NCBI GenBank assembly: GCA_006386115.1
Contig: VFIW01000006.1
Coordinates: forward strand, 413,966 to 477,965
Direction: 5' to 3'
Origin: Globisporangium splendens
Taxonomy: Eukaryota > Oomycota > Peronosporomycetes > Pythiales > Pythiaceae
Length of the DNA stretch: 64,000 bases
A program made the translations under genes and the position numbers. Shown in pieces: positions 1-11,019 of the stretch; within the stretch, counting starts at the first letter, position 1; each line of letters starts with the position of its first letter. Below the pieces are notes generated by a model, which did no database searches, had not been told where the DNA came from, and saw only the letters and a program-made list of their open reading frames with translations.

Positions 1-590
1 ACCAACCAATTTGCCAATAAGACTCCAACACCACTAACTGCACAGCAGCCAATCAGCGCGCAGAAATCTCAAAAAACCGGTGTTGTACCGGTTTTGATCC
101 GTTTGTAGAGGTATATCACAACCCGCATCGGTTCCAATCAAGCCATATGGTCTTCGACATAACAACTTGTTTACACGGGGTATAATATTTTAGCGGTTTT
201 GATGAGCTCTTCGGTTTAGTGACATGATAGGGGAAGGGGAGACCATGGGAAGCCAAAAAGAGTGACATCCATCCAATGAAAATGGAACCAGCGGAAAATG
301 GGCATCAACCACGATGAGCGCAGACCGACAGCCAGCGTTTTCTTAAGCGCCTTCAGTGCGCAGTTCAGTATCCCGTCTTCATACCGCAAAGCTGTCTGTA
401 CACGTGCACATGTGGCAACGATCGCCGTACAGTTTGCTATCGCTGGGAAGACGAGAAGGCTGCGGTAAAACAGAAACAAGTTGTCTCATCAAGCAATGTG
501 CAAAGCGACCTGGTCTTCCTTCTAATCACCTGCCTCAGTCTTGCGGTCGTCGTCGCCACCGAACACCCTCCTATATGCGCGTCCTCTCGT
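1..590. other. Left intergenic region with three CCAAT boxes
   Basis: No convincing coding frame. Three CCAAT pentamers lie close together on the + strand at 6-10, 14-18 and 49-53, which suggests the edge of a promoter for a gene outside the window. The rest up to the stop of the ABCF gene shows nothing recognisable. Confidence 0.4.
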
Positions 591-3197
591 CTACTTTTTT
601 AACAACTTGGTGGCGCGCGCTTCGGCTTTCTTCGCGGCGTTCTCCTTCAGTCGCTCCTCTTCTTCGGCCGCCTTCTTCGACAATTCGTCCAGGATCGACT
701 GGCGGTAGTCGGCGAACGCGCCGTCAAACACCACGACGTCCTGGTCACCGACCACCCACAGCACACACTCGGTCGTCTCGATCAGACGCGCGTCGTGCGT
801 CACGATCACGACACCGCCGTCGTATTCGCGAATCGCCTCGCAGAGCGCATCGATGGACTCGATATCCAAGTTGTTCGTCGGTTCATCGAGAATCAGGATA
901 TGTGGTCGCATGAGAATCAACTCTGCAATAACCACACGCGCCTTCTGGCCACCCGAGAGCTGACGGTTCTTGATTTCGTGGGCGTGGCCCTCAAGACCCA
1001 CCTTGCCCAACAGGTTGCGCACTTCCTGGTAGGACTGGTCATTGAACAAGCGGCGCAAGTACTCCACAGGCGTCTCGCCCATCGGCAGCTTGTCGACAAA
1101 GTGCTGGTTGTACACGCCGATGCGCACGCGCGGGTTTCGTCGCACTTCACCCTCAGTCACGCGCACTTCGCCTGTGATCATCTTGAGCAACGTACTCTTA
1201 CCAACACCGTTTGGTCCGACAATACACACGCGCGACGACGTATCGATACCGAAATCCGAGTTCTTGAACAAGTACGGGCCGTCGCCGTATCGGAAACTCG
1301 CATCACGCACTTCGAGAATCGGCGGCGGCACCTGGGTAGTCTCTGGGAAGCTGAACTTCACAATGTACTCCTTTGGACGCTCGAGTAGCTCCGTTGGCTC
1401 GGATGCCGCCGACGCAGCCTCCGACGTCATGGCCTTATTCTTTTGCGCGCGAGCACCTGGTTCACGCTTCTTCTTCACGATCTCGGTCGCTTTCTTGGAC
1501 GATTTACCGGATGCCTTGAGGTTGCGAAGCTGCTTCTGTTGCTTCTCCCAGGCTTTCTCCATTTGCTTGCGCTTCTGCTTTTCCATTTCGCGGAACATGT
1601 CGTAGTTGCCCTTGTAGTGCACCAACTTGCGACTCTCCAAGTGCAGCACTTCGGTACAGACACTGTTGAGGAAATCGGCATCGTGGGACACCACCAACAG
1701 CGTCTTCTTCCACTTTTGCAGGTAATCGTCAAGCCAAATGACGGCGTTCAGGTCCAAGTGGTTCGTCGGTTCATCGAGCATGAGCAGCGTTGGCTCAACG
1801 TACAGCGCCTTGGCGAGCGAGATACGCATGCGCCAACCACCAGAGAAGTCGCGCGTGGCCTTCTCCTGCATGTCCGGGTCGAAACCGAGACCGTGCAGGA
1901 TACGACGCGCACGGGCTTCGGCCGCCGACGCGTTCATGGTCGACAGCTGCTCGTACACTTCATTCAGGCGGTCGTCAAGCGTCGCGTCCTGCTTGGTCTC
2001 CAACTCTGCGAGCAACTTCTTTTCTTCTTCCAAGAGCGCCCATCGCTCGGCATCGGCCTTGAGCACGGCATCAACAGCACGGGTCTCATCAGCCTGCACT
2101 TCCTGTTCGACGTACAAGCAGTCGACCTTTGGTGGGATCTTCAGTTCGCCGAGCGCAATCATCTTCAAGAGCGTCGTCTTGCCCTGTCCATTTGGTCCGA
2201 CGAGACCGTACTTACCGCCAGCGTTGATATGCAGCGACGCGTTGTCGAAAAGCAGCTTGTTGTGCGCATTGATAGTGAAGTTCTCAATGTGCACGTCTGT
2301 GGCGTTTTCCCAGTTCGCGTCTTCCGAGAATGCCTGCTGCGACACCGAGAATTGCGACCCGTCGAGAGGGTTCGCAGCGCGCTGGTACTCCTCTTCACGC
2401 TCCACGCGCTCCTGCTCCTCCTTGAGCTTCTTGCGCTCCTTGTTACTGAGACGCTTGCCTTCCTTCTTCTCCTTCTTTTCCTTCTTGGTCGACTCGTTGT
2501 CGTCGTCGCTCTTCGGGTCGCCGCCGAGCTCAAACGGGAGCTTCGACTTCTTCTTCTTCTTCTTGTCCTTCTTCGCGTCCTCGGCGGCGTCTTCCTCCTT
2601 CTCCTCGTCAAAGAACAAATCGGTTGAGATCATCTTCTTCTTGCTCTTCTTCTTCTTCTTGTCCACGACTTCGGGCTCCGGCACCTTCTCTTCCACGACA
2701 GCTTCTTCTTCTTCACCGACTTCTTCCTCCTGCTCTTCCTCATCATCGGAAGGAACAAACGCCACCTCCTTCTTCTTGTCCTTCTTCTTGTTCTTCTTGG
2801 AACTCATACTCGCTGCCACCTGCGCATACGGGTCCACTTCCTCGTCCTCGTCCACAGCCGCAGGAGCAGCCTGCTCCTCTTCATCGCTGCTCTCGATCGC
2901 GAATCGGTTGGCGTTCTTCTTGGCACTCTTCTTGCTTTTCTTCTTGCTCATGGACGACGCCACCGCAGCGTACGGGTCCGCTTCCTCGTTGTCGTCCTGG
3001 TCGGCCGCCGACTGCGACGTCACCTCTTCCTCCTGCTTCTGCGCCTTCTTCGCCTTCATCTTCTCCTTGCGCGCCGCCTTCTTGTCCTGCTTGGCGTCCT
3101 CCGCAGGCGCCTTCACGGCCGGCGCCGGTGCCTTCGGTACGTCGTCATCGGACGAGTCGTCGCCGCGTCGTCCTCCCTTCTTCTTGCCGCGCGCCAT
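591..3197 (-). CDS. ABCF-family ATPase (ABCF1/GCN20-like)
   Basis: Single-exon gene for an 868-residue soluble protein with two ABC ATPase cassettes and no membrane segments, the ABCF pattern of translation and ribosome-associated ATPases. The first third (about residues 1-300) is Lys/Glu-rich low complexity, as in ABCF1. Cassette 1 has Walker A GPNGQGKT near residue 333, signature FSGGWRMR near 450 and Walker B LLMLDEPTNHLD near 470. Cassette 2 has GPNGVGKST near 660, LSGGQKAR near 745 and ILILDEPTNNLD near 768. The linker between the cassettes is basic and helical. I place the start at the Met of MARGKKKGG; the frame is open 16 codons further upstream, but that stretch looks like leader. 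Likely a cytosolic factor in translation initiation or its control. The opposite strand shows long open frames because of codon bias; they are not genes. Confidence 0.95.
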   Translation of the reverse strand: MARGKKKGGRRGDDSSDDDVPKAPAPAVKAPAEDAKQDKKAARKEKMKAKKAQKQEEEVTSQSAADQDDNEEADPYAAVASSMSKKKSKKSAKKNANRFAIESSDEEEQAAPAAVDEDEEVDPYAQVAASMSSKKNKKKDKKKEVAFVPSDDEEEQEEEVGEEEEAVVEEKVPEPEVVDKKKKKSKKKMISTDLFFDEEKEEDAAEDAKKDKKKKKKSKLPFELGGDPKSDDDNESTKKEKKEKKEGKRLSNKERKKLKEEQERVEREEEYQRAANPLDGSQFSVSQQAFSEDANWENATDVHIENFTINAHNKLLFDNASLHINAGGKYGLVGPNGQGKTTLLKMIALGELKIPPKVDCLYVEQEVQADETRAVDAVLKADAERWALLEEEKKLLAELETKQDATLDDRLNEVYEQLSTMNASAAEARARRILHGLGFDPDMQEKATRDFSGGWRMRISLAKALYVEPTLLMLDEPTNHLDLNAVIWLDDYLQKWKKTLLVVSHDADFLNSVCTEVLHLESRKLVHYKGNYDMFREMEKQKRKQMEKAWEKQQKQLRNLKASGKSSKKATEIVKKKREPGARAQKNKAMTSEAASAASEPTELLERPKEYIVKFSFPETTQVPPPILEVRDASFRYGDGPYLFKNSDFGIDTSSRVCIVGPNGVGKSTLLKMITGEVRVTEGEVRRNPRVRIGVYNQHFVDKLPMGETPVEYLRRLFNDQSYQEVRNLLGKVGLEGHAHEIKNRQLSGGQKARVVIAELILMRPHILILDEPTNNLDIESIDALCEAIREYDGGVVIVTHDARLIETTECVLWVVGDQDVVVFDGAFADYRQSILDELSKKAAEEEERLKENAAKKAEARATKLLKK

Positions 3198-3338
3198 CTT
3201 CGCCAAGAGATTTGTGCTTGGGACGCACTCACATGAACCATACAATCAGGCTGGTCCCTCGTATGGTCTCATGTGTCCCTAGTCTAATTGATTATCTTCG
3301 GGATTGATGGCTTAAAACTCGGGATAAGACATGAATCC

Positions 3339-5297
3339 CTAATTGGATCTAGATAACGAGGGATTATTGGTGATAGCAAACTGAATGCAAAAAATACCAG
3401 AAGAAGGTAGGTTAGTATGTTCAGTGAGAGAACACGGTGGATAGAGTCTGATCTGTGACGTGTGAGAACGCATCGTTTGGTTGGCGCTGCAGACAACTTT
3501 GGCGACTCGCACGGACGCAAGTGAATCCACGGACATGGGGAAGCACTCGCACTCGCTTGAGCCATTGCCCAGTCTGCCCAAACACGCAAATGCCATCACG
3601 CCACATAGCATTATAACCAATGACAACAGGGTAAACGTACTCGATACAGCTGCCGAATGCTCTTCGCCGCACGATGTATGTGTGATTTGCTTGTCAAAGA
3701 GTGCTGCCACGGGCTCCGGGGTGTCCACGTATTGGTAACTGATCTGTCGCACGCCATCAAAGCCAGTCTCAAAGATCTCGTCGTTCTCAGTGTCACCCTG
3801 TACACAAATGCTTTGTCCATGAGATCTCATTACTTCGCAGTAGTTTGTGAAAGCACCAGTCAAGCACGGCTGTTGTACCAGTCCAAGGCGTCCGTTTTGG
3901 CCACAGCCCCACACATAAAGGTGCCCAAAGCCCGCAATTGCGATACTGTCAAGCGTGTCTTCCAGGTCGGTGGCACCTTGCGCGCTCGCCTTGATCTCTT
4001 CCCCAACCTAAAATGGACAGCACGATACATACTCATGTGATGCAGTTGTATTGCGAAGTGAAGACGTCGATGAGTTTTGCATGCACTGTTGTACCTCGAA
4101 TGGGATCATCACGACAGGAATTTTTACGCCTGCGGTCTCGGGAGGCTTCTCGGACCCTGTGGAGAAAATGGACTTCCGCAGCTATGCCACATTCAAAGAG
4201 ACACAAGGTACCCAGAGATCAGCGTTAGTGCAACTTCTGGGATAGAACGCAAGCCACGTGCGATGCATACTCGGGTCGGCGCCTGGCCAATGCGATTCCG
4301 ACCAACGACAACGGCTTTTGCACCAGCTTTCTGCGCCGCGAGAATCTGAGGACATGTTCACAGATATCAGCTAATACGCAGAACCATATTCAAAAGCAAA
4401 CGTGCGTCACAAAGTCCGTACCTGTTTGCCAAGAATGTCTTCCTTGTACGAGATGATTCCCCACGGTCTCGTTGACTTCTTGGCGGTGATGTGATCGAGA
4501 AAGAGCTCGCCGTGGCTGCTTTTCCGCGCCATGACGGTCGGAATGAGGAACTCGAAGGCTTCGTCGTCGCACGCTTCGAGAGGAAACGGGTCAGCATCGA
4601 GGAAATCGAACACGATCACCACGGTCGCGGCGCCAGCGTCTTGAGCGTCTTTGACCTTTTCGACGAGCGAGAGCATGGTCGTGCTGACCACCTCGCTCAG
4701 CTCCAGGTCGTCCGAGCCAAACGTGATGTCGTCCTGATCAAACTCCAGCACGACCAGTTTATCGACAATCTCATCAGGACGCACGTACAATCGCAAACTT
4801 TGGAGCTTCTCTGGCGAGTAGAAGATTTTGGCTTGGATGCCTGTGCCCGTGATCTCTGGACCGAATGCAGCAGGGATGCATGGGATCTCGAGCAGCGAAG
4901 ATCGACCAAGCAGCGAGATCCAATGGCTCGTCGGCGTGCCGCGATCTAAATAGACGACCTTCCCCGTGCAGCGCGCGAGGCTCGAGCGAATCTGTGCATC
5001 GCTTCGGTTGTACACGGTCGTACTCAGTGCTGTCGATGCATTAAGATCACTGCCCAAGGACGATCCTAATGCTCCTGATGTCGAGCTTAGAAAGAACATG
5101 CTGCCAGAGATAGAGCGCGTCAGATTCACAGGCTGTGCACCAAAACGAGCGCACAGCCCCAATTCCGCGAGAGGCAAAAGTTGAACGAGATCTTGTGCAG
5201 CTTGGCAGAGAGAAATGCGATCTCGTCCAGTCCTATTCGCAGCACAGCATACAGCGAGTCGCATCATTGGTAAGGGCGCACAGGCAACCAGGTACAT
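3339..5297 (-). CDS. Tandem PA-domain protein with RCC1-like C-terminus
   Basis: Multi-exon gene. Exons that splice in phase are 4422-5297, 4271-4345, 4095-4181 and 3648-4007, followed by a last exon of uncertain frame ending near 3339. Two protease-associated (PA) repeats can be read. One has AQDAGAATVVIV followed by a FEFLIPTVMA-type strand. The other starts ILAAQKAGAKAVVV and ends IPVVMIPFEVGEEI across two introns. Then come RCC1-like blades (YVWGCGQNGRLGLV, SCGEEHSAAVSS). PA domains are usually lid or protein-interaction modules in the secretory system; RCC1 blades form propellers. In the last exon GICVFGQTG and RLGNGSSECECFP lie in different frames with no clean intron, so it may be broken or mis-spliced. 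The 5' start is not secure: I use the first ATG at 5297, and a separate short open frame lies just upstream. Confidence 0.6.
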
Positions 5298-5344
5298 GAA
5301 TGTGCGATCAGTGTTCTCTCTTATCAAACTAAGCTGCCTTCGCA

Positions 5345-5539
5345 CTAGACTTGCGTGAGCAGCAGGAAGTGCGGCAGCACGGCAGCATCCTGCTCTCGGT
5401 AGTGCACGTGGGAGAAGCGGCCGCCCATTGCCTCCTCAGCAGCGCCTGCGTATGCGCTCTTGCCCTCAACGACAGCCTCTGCTTTAATGATCCCCACCGA
5501 TGGCTTCGGCCAAGAAAGTGCAACACGACCAACGCTCAC
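5345..5539 (-). CDS. Small unrecognised open frame, possibly a first exon
   Basis: An open frame of about 64 codons with coding-like composition (for example EAMGGRFSHVHYREQDAAV) but no in-frame ATG; it opens with GTG. It could be the 3' part of a small protein, or a 5' exon of the PA/RCC1 gene, since a GT lies at its end. No family recognised. An 8-bp inverted repeat (AACCAACG/CGTTGGTT, 5640-5647 and 5666-5673) lies between it and the divergent DUF6818 gene. Confidence 0.25.
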   Translation of the reverse strand: MSVGRVALSWPKPSVGIIKAEAVVEGKSAYAGAAEEAMGGRFSHVHYREQDAAVLPHFLLLTQV

Positions 5540-5752
5540 TCACGCCCTTTCGCGTTCCACCCCCCCACGTTTGTCACTCTTTTCTTTCCAGCTGCTAAAG
5601 TACGCACTGTTCACTAAGTACGCCTTCCCAGCACTTCATAACCAACGCTCTCCTAAAATAACGAACGTTGGTTATTTCCAACAAATGTGGGCCAGTGGGT
5701 GGGTGCGGTCCAGTTTGGACTCCCCGCCATTTCCATTTGAAGAGCTACAAGC

Positions 5753-7708
5753 ATGACTCGCGATGGCGCTGCGACCTCCACGCACGCTGCTGCCGCTGGT
5801 GCCACGGACGCTGCATCGAGCAGCAGCGCGTCCTCCATGCACGAAGGCGCAGCTGCTGGTGTCGATGTCGTGGAGCTCGCCGAGGCGATGAGTTCGTCCG
5901 CCGCCGCCACGACCTCCGCGCTCCCGCTCGCCACCAGCGGCACAACCCCCACGACGCCGATCCCGCCACAGTTGCTGTTACAAGACGCGTACCTCCAGCA
6001 ACAACAGCAACAGCAACAACTCCAGCTGCTGCACTCCACTACGCGTCGGTTCTCCGTCGGGGGGAAGGGCAAGACCGGCCGCCAGAGCAGCAAGTTCGGG
6101 ACGGTGAACTACTCGATCGACGAAATGCGCCGGTTGAATGAAAAAGTGCGCGCGGTGATGCCGATTGCCGGTGAAGACTGGCTCCATGTCGCGTACCAGT
6201 TCAACTACATGCGGCCCGAGTCGATCCCGTACCGCGAAGTCGAGAGCTTGAAGCGGAAATTCAAGAAAATGTACTGCAGTCGCTCGTCGTCCGTGAGTGG
6301 AAAGCTGCCCGAGTACGTCGAGGAAGCCAAGGAACTCCGGCGGATGATAAATCAGCGGTCCGAGAAATCGCAATTGGAGACGAGCGACACACACAGCGAC
6401 CTCGATGCGCATGACCTCGCGAGTGGTTTGGATCAGCAGAGTGGGAAGACAACGGATGTCGCCGCTGGTCGCAGTGGCAACAGCGACAGTGGTAGTGCGA
6501 ATGGTCATCAGCAGTCCTCTGTCCAAGAGGGAGAGTCCACAGACATTGCTGCAGGAGTTGCGGCTATGGACGCGGACAGCGCACTGATCAGGGCGACAAA
6601 GAACGCTATCGAGTCGTCCGTTGACCGCCAGGAAGCCGCACGCGGACAGCTCCAACCAGAAGTGTCCGCGCATCAGCATGCTGCAGTACAAAGTGCCGAG
6701 CCTTTTGGAGCAGGGGAACTTGAAGACGATCCACGAGAGGTGGCTCGCAAGCTAAGCCAAATGGAAGTCGAATACCAGCAAGCTTTGGCTGCGCGACGAG
6801 CGTCGAGAGACGCGGGGGATGGACTCGCAGGAGCAGCAGCAGCGACGAGCATTGGTACATCCACCCCAAGTAGCCATCAGCAGCAGCAGCAGCAGCAACA
6901 GCAACAGCCATCGGCTTCCCAGCATCAGTACAGTGACCCAGCGTATTCTCCGACCGAGATCATCTCGATGCTCAAGCACAGTATTGAGCGCAAGCGCCGC
7001 ACGATGGAAGAGCAGATGCTGAGTGAGAGCGAGCGCGTGCGGAAAGAGCGGAAGAAGCGGAAGATGGAGCAGGTCTTGTATTCAATTCACCAGGAGCAGC
7101 GCGAGCGCGAACTGAGTGGCAGTGGTGGAGTCGGCTTTGAAAGTACGGCGGCGGCGATTCTTGGGGTACCCCACTCGCCGACTGTCGCTGCACAAATGAA
7201 CGTGTCATCGGCCGCTCTTAGTGCTGGCGGTAGTGCGATTCCAGCACCTCCTTCCTATTCGTTGGTCTCCGCATCCGTTGCAGCATCACAACAACCGACC
7301 AGCGCCAGCGAGTCTTCCCTCGGGATGATGGAGATCATGTTGCGCTACATGGTCGCGCAGCAAACCGAGACCGCGCGACGGGAGCAGCTCGAGCAGGAGC
7401 GAAGAGAGCGCGAGCAGCTGGAAAAGGAAGCGCGAAGGCGCGAGAGAGAGCGGCAGCGGCAGCAGGAGAAGCGCGATTTCATGCTCGTCATGGCCGCCAT
7501 TTTAGAGGAAAAGTTCCCCGACTCGTTAAAACGGTACCTAGAAGACGAAAATGCAAGCGACGGCGCAGAGCATCACGCGGTCGAGGCAGCTGGAGCTCAC
7601 GTGCAGACACAGAGCGAACCAGACGCAGAGACAGCAGCAGGAGGTGACGATAGGAGCAACGATAATAGGAATAGCGAGACCGACCACCATGAGGCCGCAT
7701 TGATATAA
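5753..7708 (+). CDS. DUF6818-type nuclear protein with polyQ and C-terminal coiled coil
   Basis: Uninterrupted 651-codon gene. After an Ala/Ser-rich N-terminus and a polyQ run (near residues 84-91), residues about 120-200 carry the oomycete DUF6818 signature: YSIDEMRRLNEKVRAVMPI, then GEDWLHVAYQFN and VESLKRKFKKMY. This SANT/Myb-like helical domain is expanded in Phytophthora and Pythium. A second polyQ tract (about residues 378-388) precedes a basic segment with ERVRKERKKRKMEQ and a long Glu/Arg coiled coil near 560-600. I infer a DNA- or chromatin-associated role; the exact function is unknown. Start chosen at ATG 5753, the first Met of the frame. Both polyQ runs are CAG/CAA mixtures. Confidence 0.8.
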   Translation: MTRDGAATSTHAAAAGATDAASSSSASSMHEGAAAGVDVVELAEAMSSSAAATTSALPLATSGTTPTTPIPPQLLLQDAYLQQQQQQQQLQLLHSTTRRFSVGGKGKTGRQSSKFGTVNYSIDEMRRLNEKVRAVMPIAGEDWLHVAYQFNYMRPESIPYREVESLKRKFKKMYCSRSSSVSGKLPEYVEEAKELRRMINQRSEKSQLETSDTHSDLDAHDLASGLDQQSGKTTDVAAGRSGNSDSGSANGHQQSSVQEGESTDIAAGVAAMDADSALIRATKNAIESSVDRQEAARGQLQPEVSAHQHAAVQSAEPFGAGELEDDPREVARKLSQMEVEYQQALAARRASRDAGDGLAGAAAATSIGTSTPSSHQQQQQQQQQQPSASQHQYSDPAYSPTEIISMLKHSIERKRRTMEEQMLSESERVRKERKKRKMEQVLYSIHQEQRERELSGSGGVGFESTAAAILGVPHSPTVAAQMNVSSAALSAGGSAIPAPPSYSLVSASVAASQQPTSASESSLGMMEIMLRYMVAQQTETARREQLEQERREREQLEKEARRRERERQRQQEKRDFMLVMAAILEEKFPDSLKRYLEDENASDGAEHHAVEAAGAHVQTQSEPDAETAAGGDDRSNDNRNSETDHHEAALI

Positions 7709-7834
7709 TGGAAAGACCGATGAGCCTCTTTGTGTGAGAAATGAAGCCAAGTTTCGCCACTGCTGTCTGTATTCATACATGTCCATTGTTTCCCTACTTA
7801 CTACTACGAGGAACTCACTCTGTTCTGCTGGCTT

Positions 7835-9378
7835 TTTAAAGTCCTGGTCCTGGTCCGAGTTCGTCTCGGAGCCCGAGTCCGAGCCTCCGCCGTCGTCCTC
7901 GGAGCCATCAGAGCCGCCCGAGTCGTCGTCATTGTCGATCATCTCCGCCGAGTCCGCGACGGACACCTGGTCCGAGTCTGAGCCGCTGGATCGGTCGTCG
8001 TCGTTGCCCGGGCTGCCGTCGCTCGAGCCATCGTCGTCGCTGCCACTTTCGTCCTCCGAGCCGCTCTCGTCATCACTTGTTGCTCTCTTCTTGTTGCTGG
8101 CGCCAGACGACTGCTGTGCGCCATTGACTGCTTTCGCCTTCTGATTGCTGTTGCCGTTGCTGTTGCTCACACGCCGTCCATTGTTGTTGGCCGCGGCTGC
8201 ACTTGCGGATGCTACCCCTGTTTCTTGCCACCGTTCTTCTGGTTGCTGCCGCTGTTGTTGTTGTCGTCGAGCAGCCCGTTCTCCATCTGGTCTTCCTGCT
8301 CACCGCGCAGGATCGCGAGCTCGTCGTCACGGAATTTCTTCCGCAGTTTCTTGAGAGAGCGGTCGTTCTCGGCCAGTTTCTTCAGCTCGCGGCTGTTGTG
8401 GAGATCCAATTCGCGCTGCAGGTAGTCGAGATTGCGAAACCGCTCGCAGTAGATCTACACAACAGCAGAGCAAGGAAGCAAACCAAAGACTCCATGAAGC
8501 TTAGCCCTTCATACGCAGCAGAGAATCACAGCCACGCACAGAGTTAGAACGTACCGCATACTGTCGCTCCAGTTCTCTCTCGAGCTTTTCGTATTCGCCC
8601 ATGAACGCGGGTCGCACGTGCTGCAAACTCTTGAGCCGCTTCTCGCTGTGTTCCAGGTCGGTTTGCGCCTTTTTCATCTTGGACACGAGCGCTTTCTCTT
8701 CGGCTTCGAGCTCCTCGCACTGCCGCTCGGTCATCTCGACGCTCTCCTGAGTCTATTGGAGGATCTCCTTGATGCTGCGCTCCAGGTACTTCTGTTCGCT
8801 CGAGTTCTCGCTGTTGTTCGAGATCGCGTCGAGAAACCGGAGCGCGTGCTGTCGTGCGTCGCGCACATCGAGCTCGGCTTCAAGCAGATTAAAGAGCTTG
8901 GCACCGCTCTGTGTGATCTCAGACGAGAGCTGCCGCGTGGCTTTCGGGTCCTTCACCTGGGAGCCCAGCAGACTCTTGACCGAGACATCATCGTCGTCGT
9001 CGTCATTGGCCTCGAGCTTCGCGACGTCGATGCGAGACGCTTCGTAGAGCACGCGCGCCAGCTTGATTAGCTCCTTGACGGCAAAGCCGTCGGCGGCGTA
9101 GAGTTTCTTGGGGTTGAGTCGGATGCGCGCCTTCGCGAGCATCTCCGTGGCCACCTGCGTGAGGAACTCGATGCGGTCCTCCTCCGTGTCGATCTCCTCC
9201 GTCACGCTCGAGCTCGGGTCGTACTTTTCACCATCCAGTAGAGCATGTCGGACATGAGCTTGAAGTTGGGCTTGCGGAAGTTCTCGACAGAGATCGGACG
9301 CGGGTACCCGAGCGCCCGCATCATCTCGGTCAGGTTGCGCAGCTCGCGGAACGACACCGTGGACGGGTTTACTCTCTA
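7835..9378 (-). pseudogene. IFT38: Damaged IFT38/CLUAP1 (qilin) intraflagellar transport gene
   Basis: Homology to clusterin-associated protein 1, the IFT-B subunit IFT38, runs the whole length. It starts [20 protein letters not shown] and continues with [51 protein letters not shown], then a coiled coil with QHVRPAFMGEYEKLEREL and an acidic Ser/Asp tail ending DQDQDF. IFT38 is needed to build cilia and flagella. Lesions visible: the conserved initiator position before SFREL is GTG; a one-base deficit in AAAA near 9224-9227 shifts frame after YWMVK; an in-frame TAG at 8753-8755 follows KEILQ; a frame change occurs in GGGG near 8214-8218; and the stop expected after DQDF seems lost at a short T run near 7837. 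The intron between about 8455 and 8560 still has GT-AG ends. Either a relic in a lineage losing flagella, or a poorly assembled functional gene. Confidence 0.75.
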
Positions 9379-9622
9379 TCTACGCACACAACAACGACAA
9401 CAACACGGGTCTTCTTGAGAAGAGAGAGGAGCTGTAGACAGATAGCTCTCTCTCTGTGACCTCTTCTTGGCTCTTTGGAGCCGCTCGGTCGTCCGTCAAA
9501 GCGACGCTCGCCTCGCACCACTCGATGTCGTTTCACAAGTTTATCACGCGCGACGCGTCCCTTTGCAGCGAGTCCCCCGTGGATTATTACATATGGATAC
9601 ATTTTGCCATGAGTGGTCTGGC

Positions 9623-11019
9623 TCATTGCTTCTTCTTTGCAAGGTACCTTGCGAGCATGGTCGTGTTGCCAGATACGCCGCCGGTGTGAACGTACAGCAG
9701 CTCTCGTGGGTGCGGCTCTTGCTCTGGTTGATCACTTCCGTCTCCATGTAGTAGCCTCGTGAGGTTGCGCTCGGTAAACATCGTCTGCCACGCAAAGCAT
9801 CCGTAGACGAGGTCGAACTCGATCTGGGTCGCTGCCAGCAGCTCATGGTACATGTCATAGAGCGGCCACGAGAGCCGTCCGAATCGTGCTTTCTGGTCAG
9901 GTGCAAGGATGGTTGGCAATGTTAACGTGTGCGTCTCGGCGCGTTGGGTCAAGGCTGCGTCGCGCTCGATCAAGCCCACAAACTGCTGCTGAAGATACGC
10001 GGCATCGCCGATGCACGGCACGGCAAACAGCCTCGCTCTGGTTGGATCCAGATACTGCGCCATGTACAATGCAGTCGTTCCGGTACCGGCGGGTACGACG
10101 ACCGAGAAGCGCTTGTCCTTGTTCTGCTCGTTCGTGACGTACGCGTTGATCTCGTGAGCGAGCACTTCTAGACCCTCGTGAGCGCGCTCAAATGCTGCTC
10201 CCTGTGGAATGAACACGACATTCTTGGTGTTGTGTTCTTCGAGTAAATGCTGCAGGTACGCGTGCTCCTTGATCGTGTGATTAAAGTCTTTCGTTCGGGC
10301 CAATTCCTGGTATGCTGTAGGTGAGAGCTCGACATGCTGCATTCCCAATTCCAGCGCCAATGCAAGATTCCCGCTCGGTTGCTGGGTGCCAACGCGTTCT
10401 TCTTTGATTGAAGTGGAAGCATCGGTACGAAGCTGCAAACCGCGACTGAAATACATGAACGGCACGCCCCGCGCCTGCGCCAGTTGTGCGATCGCGAGCA
10501 TCGCATTGCTTTGCGCGCCTCCAAAGCTAATAAGATGCGCGTCTGTAGCATACAGAAATATACACACAATGCGCATTGGTGAACAGAGAAAAACTAAAGC
10601 TTTGATATATCCATTGTAATGAAGATACCTTCGTAAAACGCGTCGTCCTGCTTTACAAACCAGTGAAGCTTCCGCATCTACATCAGCCACACACAAGCCG
10701 CAACGCACACGACACATATATGAGCACACCAACGCATAAACCGTCTGCCAGCATAACCAGGATCCACCTTCCCACGTACTTTATTGCCTGCCAAGTGGAA
10801 GACATCGTCGCGTTTCACGTGCACGCACTGATCATGGAAGCCGACGCGCGTCACGGGTGAGCTCTTTGTGAGTTCGTCCTGCAGCTGCTGCCGACGTCGC
10901 GTCAACGCAGCAGCAGCATCCGCAAAGCCTGCGCGTGTATACGACGTCCATCGCAGGCGGAGACGCCGTCCAGCAGCAGCAAGCGCAGCTTTTCTCCATC
11001 CGCTGCGCATCATTCGCAT
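9623..11019 (-). CDS. PLP-dependent D-cysteine desulfhydrase / ACC deaminase-like enzyme
   Basis: Three exons (10780-11019, 10629-10677, 9623-10542) join in phase to give 402 residues. The active-site lysine motif VHVKRDDVFHLAGNK-MRKL spans intron 1, as in the tryptophan-synthase-beta fold enzymes of the ACC deaminase / D-cysteine desulfhydrase family. Further marks are DAHLISFGGAQSNAM, the PLP-phosphate loop PAGTGTTAL and a C-terminal VHTGGVSGNT. Such enzymes break D-cysteine to pyruvate, H2S and ammonia, or open ACC; sequence alone does not separate the two. The start ATG at 11019 begins an Arg-rich, acid-free N-terminus (MRMMRSGWRKAALAAAGRR) that looks like a mitochondrial presequence. Intron ends are GTACGT...TAG and GTATCT...CAG. 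Confidence 0.88.

Noticed and set aside
1738..3282. Long open frame (514 codons) opposite the ABCF gene
   Set aside because: Ser/Phe-rich mirror of the Lys/Glu-rich coding strand; no motif; explained by codon bias.
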